Both the position numbers and the translations under genes were made by a program. From Sediminibacillus massiliensis (lineage in GTDB: Bacteria > Bacillota > Bacilli > Bacillales > Amphibacillaceae), in the NCBI RefSeq assembly GCF_900156915.1, contig NZ_LT732535.1, positions 2,169,272 through 2,233,271 of the forward strand: 64,000 nucleotides of DNA. The letters are read 5' to 3'. The notes below the pieces were generated by a model, which made no database searches, was not told where the DNA came from, and was given only the letters and a program-made list of their open reading frames with translations. Shown here piece by piece: positions 59,199 through 64,000 of the stretch (positions within the stretch are counted from its first letter, which is position 1; each line of letters begins with the position of its first letter).

Positions 59199-59828
59199 AT
59201 GCAATCTGGACTTGGATTTCTTAAAATTCCGGAATGGATCGTAAAGTTTGCTTATGTGAACCTGTTATGGGTTTGTTTTTCCCTGCTGGGAGGCATCATT
59301 TTCGGTTTATTTCCAGCTACAACAGCTATGTTTGCTGTTGTGCGAAAGTGGCTATTGGGTGAGGCAGATACCCCAGTACTACCCACCTTCTGGCGATTTT
59401 ACAAACAGGACTTCATCAAGAGCAACCTACTGGGCTTTATCCTTACCGCTGTTGGCTACACATTATATTTAGACTACCAGCTTCTTGACCAGGCCGGCGT
59501 CGGCACTTTCCATTGGCTTCACTACTTGCTGTTGATCCTCACTTCCATGTATATCTTAACGCTTTTATATGCTTTTCCGGTTTTCGTCCATTATGAATTA
59601 AATGTATTACAAGTATTGAAAACAGCTTTATTCGTGATGATTGTCTCCCCGCTATCAACGATTATGATGATTGCCGGTACGATCATCCTTTATGTTGTCA
59701 TTCTCAAATTTCCGGGGTTTCTTCCTATTTTCGGAGCGAGTCTTGTTTCCTTTTTGGCCATGTCGTCGGCGTATATATCCTTTCAGAATATTGACCGGAA
59801 AAATAAGACCTACAAGACCGCTTCCTGA
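59199..59828 (+). CDS. YesL-like DUF624 membrane protein (copy 2)
   Basis: A 209-residue relative of the 4950-5588 protein. It shows the same YVNLLWVCFSLLGG opening, VVRKWLLGEADTPVLPTFWRFYKQDFIKSN loop and about five membrane segments. GGAGGG lies before the ATG. It lies in front of a sulfatase-like gene on the same strand, 103 bases away, which fits the habit of the family to occur with carbohydrate-active genes. Confidence 0.8.
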   Translation: MQSGLGFLKIPEWIVKFAYVNLLWVCFSLLGGIIFGLFPATTAMFAVVRKWLLGEADTPVLPTFWRFYKQDFIKSNLLGFILTAVGYTLYLDYQLLDQAGVGTFHWLHYLLLILTSMYILTLLYAFPVFVHYELNVLQVLKTALFVMIVSPLSTIMMIAGTIILYVVILKFPGFLPIFGASLVSFLAMSSAYISFQNIDRKNKTYKTAS

Positions 59829-59931
59829 ATGTCCGGATTGACCATAAAGTTGGCTTAATCGGTATCGAGAAAACTTTTGCCGATTAGTACAATAACAGTA
59901 ATTTACTCCCCCATTGAAGGAGGCATTTCAA

Positions 59932-61329
59932 TTGAAAATAATCATGATTTCACTTGATTCCCTGAGAGCTGACCGGTTAGGGAGCTACGGATATGCTAAA
60001 CCGACAAGCCCTTATATAGATAAAATTGCTTCTGAAGGCGCATTGTTTGAAAGCGCTTACTCACAAGACATACCTACGGAAGTTGTCCATACTTCGATAT
60101 TTACCGGGAAAATCGGCCTCCGCACAGGGATTGTTTCCCACGGTTCAACGCTTACCCATCTTCCAAGAACAACCGAGTGGCTGCCGAATATGCTGCGTCA
60201 GAGTGGGTTTACCACTGGCGCTGTAGACAATCTCTACCAGTTGAAAGAGTGGTTTGCCAGAGGGTTCCGCTATTACATCAATAGTGTCGGCGATAATCGC
60301 TGGATTGATGGCAAAACGGTCAATGAACTGGCCAAGCCGTGGCTTCGTGACCATAAGGATGAGGACTTTTTCTTGTTTCTTCATTATTGGGATCCTCACA
60401 CCCCTTACCTGCCACCCGATGAATACAAACAATTTTATGAAGGAAGCGGAAATCCGTATGATCCGAACAATAAAAGCATGGACGATGCTTACAATCATTT
60501 GGCTTATCCATTTTTCAAACACCATCACTTCGACCTGATCGGCCCTGTGACAGATGCTGAATATGTTAATGCCCTGTATGACGCAGAGGTTCGTTATTTG
60601 GATGATAGATTGAAAGAGATCGATAATTATTTAGAAGAACTCGGCATCAAAGAGGATACATTGCTTGTCCTGTTCGGAGACCACGGGGAAAGCTTGACGG
60701 AACATGATATTTACTGGGATCATTGCGGCCTGTATGAACAGACGGTCAGGGTTCCGTTGATTTTGCGTTGGCCTGATCAGATTCCGGCCGGAAAACGTGT
60801 GAATGGATTTGTTCAGCAAGTCGATTTAATGCCGACGATTCTGGAAGCAATCGAAGCATCTGACGGCAAGAAAATTGCTGTACCAGAGGGAATCGATGGA
60901 AAAAGCCTGTGGCCTACTATACATGGTCAGGAAAACGGTACACAGTCAAGAGTGTACTTAAGCGAATGCGCCTGGCAGGCAGCCCGCGGTCTTAGGACTG
61001 ACCGCTACAAATTCATCCGCAACTATGACAGCGGCCCATTCACCCGTTCACCTAGAGAACTATATGATTTGAAGGCCGACCCGGAAGAAACAAACAATCT
61101 AGCTGACACTTCACCCGAGCTGGCTCATCAATTTGAAAACGAGCTGAACGCATGGGTGGATAGTATCTTGCAGGGAAAAGAAGATCCGATGATGCATCAG
61201 TTGAAAATGGAAGGCCTGCCTTTCCGCAAGCGGATCGAGAAGATATTGAATGGAGTAGGTCTTACCTGGGATGAGTGGAAGGAGAATCCTTCGAGGGAGA
61301 GGCTGGAGTCACTCTTGCTGCAAACATAG
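59932..61329 (+). CDS. Sulfatase-like hydrolase (alkaline phosphatase superfamily), copy 1
   Basis: The 465-residue enzyme begins MKIIMISLDSLRADRLGSYGY, the metal-binding start of the family, and has GDHGESLTEHDIYWDH and a late LRTDRYKFIRNYDSGP segment. Where sulfatases have Cys/Ser-x-Pro-x-Arg, this protein has DIPTEVVHTSIFTG, so there is no residue that could become formylglycine; a Thr may be the nucleophile. This suggests a phosphodiesterase or phosphonate-type activity or an atypical sulfatase. I chose the TTG at 59932, which has GAAGGAGG eight bases ahead. A terminator follows. Confidence 0.8.
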   Translation: MKIIMISLDSLRADRLGSYGYAKPTSPYIDKIASEGALFESAYSQDIPTEVVHTSIFTGKIGLRTGIVSHGSTLTHLPRTTEWLPNMLRQSGFTTGAVDNLYQLKEWFARGFRYYINSVGDNRWIDGKTVNELAKPWLRDHKDEDFFLFLHYWDPHTPYLPPDEYKQFYEGSGNPYDPNNKSMDDAYNHLAYPFFKHHHFDLIGPVTDAEYVNALYDAEVRYLDDRLKEIDNYLEELGIKEDTLLVLFGDHGESLTEHDIYWDHCGLYEQTVRVPLILRWPDQIPAGKRVNGFVQQVDLMPTILEAIEASDGKKIAVPEGIDGKSLWPTIHGQENGTQSRVYLSECAWQAARGLRTDRYKFIRNYDSGPFTRSPRELYDLKADPEETNNLADTSPELAHQFENELNAWVDSILQGKEDPMMHQLKMEGLPFRKRIEKILNGVGLTWDEWKENPSRERLESLLLQT

Positions 61330-61341
61330 TGATGATTAGGG

Positions 61342-61368
61342 ACAGACTGCGCTGCGGTCTGTTTTTTT
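61342..61368 (+). terminator. Rho-independent terminator of sulfatase-like copy 1
   Basis: ACAGAC and GTCTGT around a GC-containing loop, followed by seven T. Confidence 0.85.
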
Positions 61369-61444
61369 GTTAATTAAGCTTGCAATAAGTTTTCAGGATT
61401 TATCCTATTGGAGTATATTTAGTAGTTAAGGTAGGTGTTAATTT

Positions 61445-61954
61445 TTGTTTTATAAAGAATTTATTGCGGAGAGTGCGCAAGATAGTAATGGCAAAATCAT
61501 TCAAAGGATAGCTGTACGTGGGGTTTTATTAAAAGAAAACAAAATCCTCTTAATTCTCTCTAACAAATGTGATTATAAATTGCCTGGAGGAGGAGTTGAT
61601 GGAGAAGACTCCTATGATGCATTACTTCGCGAAATAAGAGAAGAAACTGGATATATAAATGGAATCGGGAAAGAAAAAATAGGCAGAATAATAGAAAGAA
61701 AAAGAGATGAATTCGATCAAACAGCTATGTTTGAAATGGTCTCCGATTATTATTTATGTGATTTAAAGAATGAAAACAAGACTGATCTATACTTAGACGA
61801 TTATGAGGCTTCGCAGGGATTTCAGCCTCACTGGGTTTCTATAGATAAAGCTATAAAACAAAATGAAAAGATTTTAAGCCGGCCCGGCCATAATGAATGG
61901 CTAGTCCGGGAAACCTATGCATTAAGAAAAATAAAGGGATTAATTAATAATTAG
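61445..61954 (+). CDS. Nudix hydrolase
   Basis: The 169-residue protein has a full Nudix box, G-x5-E-x7-REIREETG, in the stretch GGGVDGEDSYDALLREIREE (about residues 50-72). It hydrolyses a nucleoside diphosphate linked to another moiety. Translation starts at TTG with AGGTAGGTG ahead. The gene is AT-rich compared with the sulfatase genes on both sides and forms its own unit. Substrate unknown. Confidence 0.85.
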   Translation: MFYKEFIAESAQDSNGKIIQRIAVRGVLLKENKILLILSNKCDYKLPGGGVDGEDSYDALLREIREETGYINGIGKEKIGRIIERKRDEFDQTAMFEMVSDYYLCDLKNENKTDLYLDDYEASQGFQPHWVSIDKAIKQNEKILSRPGHNEWLVRETYALRKIKGLINN

Positions 61955-62090
61955 AAGCTTTTTTAAATCAAAAGTTTTATAAACCACCGACATATCCAGC
62001 CGAATTCATACGAATATCCTATATCACTTGCATAATAGCTACATTAAAAAGGGAAAACTATCCACATATGCAAATGAAACAGGTGATTAG

Positions 62091-62198
62091 ATGAAAAAGA
62101 TTAAACACTGGATTGATTGCCGTATCTTTAAGAAGCACCGATACAATTATTATACAGGCAAGTGCATTATTTGCGGAAAGCAGAAGATGGATGAATAA
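62091..62198 (+). CDS. 35-residue basic protein with CxxC motif
   Basis: A short frame with ATG at 62091 preceded by AGGTGA. The product opens MKKIKHWIDCRIFKKH, is rich in Lys, His and Tyr, and has Cys-Ile-Ile-Cys near the C-terminus, a possible zinc or redox site together with the earlier Cys and His. It stands alone between the Nudix gene and the convergent sulfatase gene. No family is recognised; real but short genes of this type are often missed. Confidence 0.5.
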   Translation: MKKIKHWIDCRIFKKHRYNYYTGKCIICGKQKMDE

Positions 62199-62221
62199 TG
62201 CTTTGGCAACCCGCTGCACTT

Positions 62222-62247
62222 AAAAACCGGACCCACCCAGGGTCCGG
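62222..62247 (-). terminator. Rho-independent terminator of sulfatase-like copy 2
   Basis: CCGGACCC and GGGTCCGG form a perfect 8-bp stem with a 5-nt loop, followed on the minus strand by five T. Confidence 0.88.
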
Positions 62248-62253
62248 CCTCCT

Positions 62254-63651
62254 CTATTTAACAGTCTTCTTCTTATCATCCGCCTGCAAACCTCTCGCAT
62301 TCGTAATAGATCCCAAATAAAGCGTATCATACGCCTGCTGCGAATCCTTCAACGGCTCATCGCCATGCCCATGGTAATCGGTGTTCGTGTAAATCGGGTT
62401 CACCCTGCCTGTCTGCTGCTCTCTCTTCGCGATATAATCCTTCATCCGTTTCTGCAGCAAGCTCACGACTTCCGGCTCTTCCTCTGCGACATTATGATTT
62501 TCACCTGGATCTTTTACAAGGTTATAAAGCTCGATTTCCGGTTTGAAGTGGAAGTCAGGCTCAAGGGCCTGGATTAGTTTCCACTCAGGTGTGCGCCAGC
62601 CGTGCTTGCGCATCCATGTGCACTCGGTAATGTAAAATTCGGAAACCGGTACTGGTGCATCTCCTTTGATCATGTTGACGAGACTGCGCCCTTCGAATTC
62701 AAGGTCTGCTTCGATGCCGAGCAGTTCAAGGATGGTCGGTGTGATATCCTGGATCAACGTCGCATCTGAGAATCGTTTTCCTTCCGGCAGCTTCCCTTTA
62801 TACTTCAAGATAAGCGGGACGACCAGGCAGTTGTCATACATGCCGTGATGGTCGAAGAAGCAGTCGTGCTCATATAAAGTTTCGCCGTGGTCGGAGGTGA
62901 CAACGATCAATGTTTCTTCTTCAATTCCGAGCTCTTCCACTTGGGCGAAGATGTTTTGGATACAGGCATCCATATAGGCAACAGCGCCTTCGTACTGGGC
63001 AATAACGTAATCTTTGTCCGTCACGCCTTCCGGAATCCACGATTTCATGAAGTCGGCGTGCGGCTTGAAGTTATAGACAGGTTCCATCGATTTGTTTTCC
63101 GGATCTTTTTCATCACCTGCATAGAACATCCGCTCGAACGGGCGCGGCGGCAGGTACGGGGAATGCGGATCCATATGGCGCAGGAACAGGAAGAATGGTT
63201 TGTCGTCCGCTTCCAAGCGCTTCAATTCCGGGATTGCTACATCGTTCAAGTTTTGGGCTTTCGGGCATCTGCCTGTCTCGTCCGGCAGCCATGCTTCGTA
63301 ATCCAAGTATTTCTGGAAGCCGCGTGACGATGGATTGTTGGAGAAGCCGACACAAGTCGTGTTGTAATCATTTTCCCCCAGTATTTCAGCGAGTGTTTTC
63401 ATCCCTTCCCCCATCGGGCCTTGATGGCGGAGCGCCACGACATCCGTACCGAAACAGTCACGGCCAGACAGCATCGAGGCATATGCAGGCGTCGTCGGAA
63501 TGCTTGGGCTGAAATGCTTTTCGAACAATACCCCCTCTTCAGCAAACTTATCGATATGCGGGGTGGTTTGATGGTGATAGCCGTAGCTGCTCATGATGTC
63601 CCTTCGCAAACTATCAATCCCGAACAATATCACATTAGGTTTCTTTCCCAT
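62254..63651 (-). CDS. Sulfatase-like hydrolase (alkaline phosphatase superfamily), copy 2
   Basis: A 465-residue enzyme related to copy 1 and of the same length. It opens PNVILFGIDSLRRDIMSSYGY and has TSDHGETLYEHDCFFDHHGMYDN and LPPRPFERMF. The nucleophile region reads SIPTTPAYASMLSG: Thr stands at the place of the Cys in C-x-P-x-R, and the Arg is Tyr. It is therefore not a normal formylglycine sulfatase. AGGAAGGAAG precedes the ATG. The AraC regulator gene lies 13 bases upstream on the same strand and likely controls it. Confidence 0.8.
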   Translation of the reverse strand: MGKKPNVILFGIDSLRRDIMSSYGYHHQTTPHIDKFAEEGVLFEKHFSPSIPTTPAYASMLSGRDCFGTDVVALRHQGPMGEGMKTLAEILGENDYNTTCVGFSNNPSSRGFQKYLDYEAWLPDETGRCPKAQNLNDVAIPELKRLEADDKPFFLFLRHMDPHSPYLPPRPFERMFYAGDEKDPENKSMEPVYNFKPHADFMKSWIPEGVTDKDYVIAQYEGAVAYMDACIQNIFAQVEELGIEEETLIVVTSDHGETLYEHDCFFDHHGMYDNCLVVPLILKYKGKLPEGKRFSDATLIQDITPTILELLGIEADLEFEGRSLVNMIKGDAPVPVSEFYITECTWMRKHGWRTPEWKLIQALEPDFHFKPEIELYNLVKDPGENHNVAEEEPEVVSLLQKRMKDYIAKREQQTGRVNPIYTNTDYHGHGDEPLKDSQQAYDTLYLGSITNARGLQADDKKKTVK

Positions 63652-63664
63652 CTTCCTTCCTCCT

Positions 63665-64000
63665 TTAATGTTCTTTTACAAGCAGTCGATCTTCCTGATC
63701 CAAATCGCGGAACTTGCCAGGTGAGCAGCCGACTTCCCGCGTGAATAATCTGGTAAAAAAGGCGGGGTCGTCATAGCCTACTTCCATTGCGATCGTCAGG
63801 ACTTTTTCGTTTGTATCGTTAAACAGCTTCTTGGCATTGGTGATGCGGACATGGTGGACGTATTCGATCACCGTTTTTCCGGTTTCTTCTTTAAAGATGC
63901 GGTTCAGGTGCCGGGAGCTGATATTGAACAAATCGGACAAAATGGCGAGCGACAGTTTTTGGTTATAATGGCGTTCGATATAGCCGCAAATCCGCTGGAT
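63665..64000 (-). CDS. AraC family regulator, C-terminal part (runs off the window)
   Basis: The open frame continues past the window edge, so only the last ~111 residues are seen. They form the AraC-type double helix-turn-helix: YIERHYNQKLSLAILSDLFN, ISSRHLNRIFKEETGKTVIEYVHHVRI and the second unit TIAMEVGYDDPAFFTRLFTREVGCSPGKFRD. It is directly upstream of sulfatase-like copy 2 on the same strand and is probably its local activator. Confidence 0.88.
   Translation of the reverse strand: MQRICGYIERHYNQKLSLAILSDLFNISSRHLNRIFKEETGKTVIEYVHHVRITNAKKLFNDTNEKVLTIAMEVGYDDPAFFTRLFTREVGCSPGKFRDLDQEDRLLVKEH

Overview
The window comes from a low-GC Gram-positive bacterium of the family Bacillaceae. Signs of this are the strong AGGAGG-type ribosome sites, several TTG and GTG starts, cre-type catabolite boxes, a WalR-type box in front of a LysM/NlpC-P60 cell-wall hydrolase, and the gene families present (YesL, TcaA/YvbJ, PucR, YwqC-YwqD-YwqE). 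Possible use of mannosylglycerate, a solute of marine red algae, and the TRAP transporter fit a marine or halotolerant genus of the Oceanobacillus/Virgibacillus kind, but the genus is only a guess. I saw no tRNA, rRNA, CRISPR array, intact insertion sequence or phage.

Layout. (1) 0-5.6 kb: two zinc-ribbon membrane proteins, a NERD nuclease-like gene with a small PD-(D/E)XK-like partner, and a YesL protein. (2) 5.6-13.3 kb: a LacI-controlled sugar ABC-transport locus (binding protein, two permeases) followed by VOC, SDR and ThuA genes. Upstream of lacI are three near-identical operators and a perfect cre; a 37-aa basic protein lies beyond. (3) 13.6-17.5 kb: a membrane transporter with an M20 carbamoylase, convergent with an amidohydrolase. 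(4) 17.8-19.3 kb: a coiled-coil membrane protein and a small unknown protein. (5) 19.4-30.5 kb: one long minus-strand operon, dctP-dctQ-dctM-pucR-M20 amidase-pyrK-pyrD-dihydroorotase-like-nitroreductase-capA. (6) 31.2-39.4 kb: an NRAMP-like protein without the usual metal motif, then a PTS-GH38-glycerate kinase set with an RpiR regulator. (7) 39.6-57.5 kb: an exopolysaccharide cluster read on the minus strand from wzz down to a beta-helix protein, ending in a ruined second ugd gene. (8) 57.8-64 kb: a LysM/P60 hydrolase, YesL, two sulfatase-like hydrolases, Nudix, a 35-aa CxxC protein and the end of an AraC regulator.

How genes work together. Region 5 contains the parts of a reductive pyrimidine breakdown route: importer, flavin/iron-sulfur reductase pair (PyrD/PyrK type), cyclic ureide hydrolase and carbamoyl-amino-acid hydrolase. 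The closest textbook match is orotate to dihydroorotate to carbamoyl-aspartate to aspartate. No other pyrimidine biosynthesis gene is present. Region 6 matches mannosylglycerate use: PTS uptake with phosphorylation, alpha-mannosidase cleavage, then glycerate phosphorylation. Region 7 builds and exports a polysaccharide probably containing glucuronic acid and mannose, perhaps with pyruvate, under a tyrosine-kinase/phosphatase pair. It also encodes a second phosphatase copy that has lost nearly all metal ligands.

The main items for follow-up are the putative orotate catabolic operon and its control region, the inactive-looking YwqE paralogue, the mannosylglycerate operon with a palindromic RpiR-site candidate, the NRAMP-like protein without DPGN, and two unlisted small proteins.
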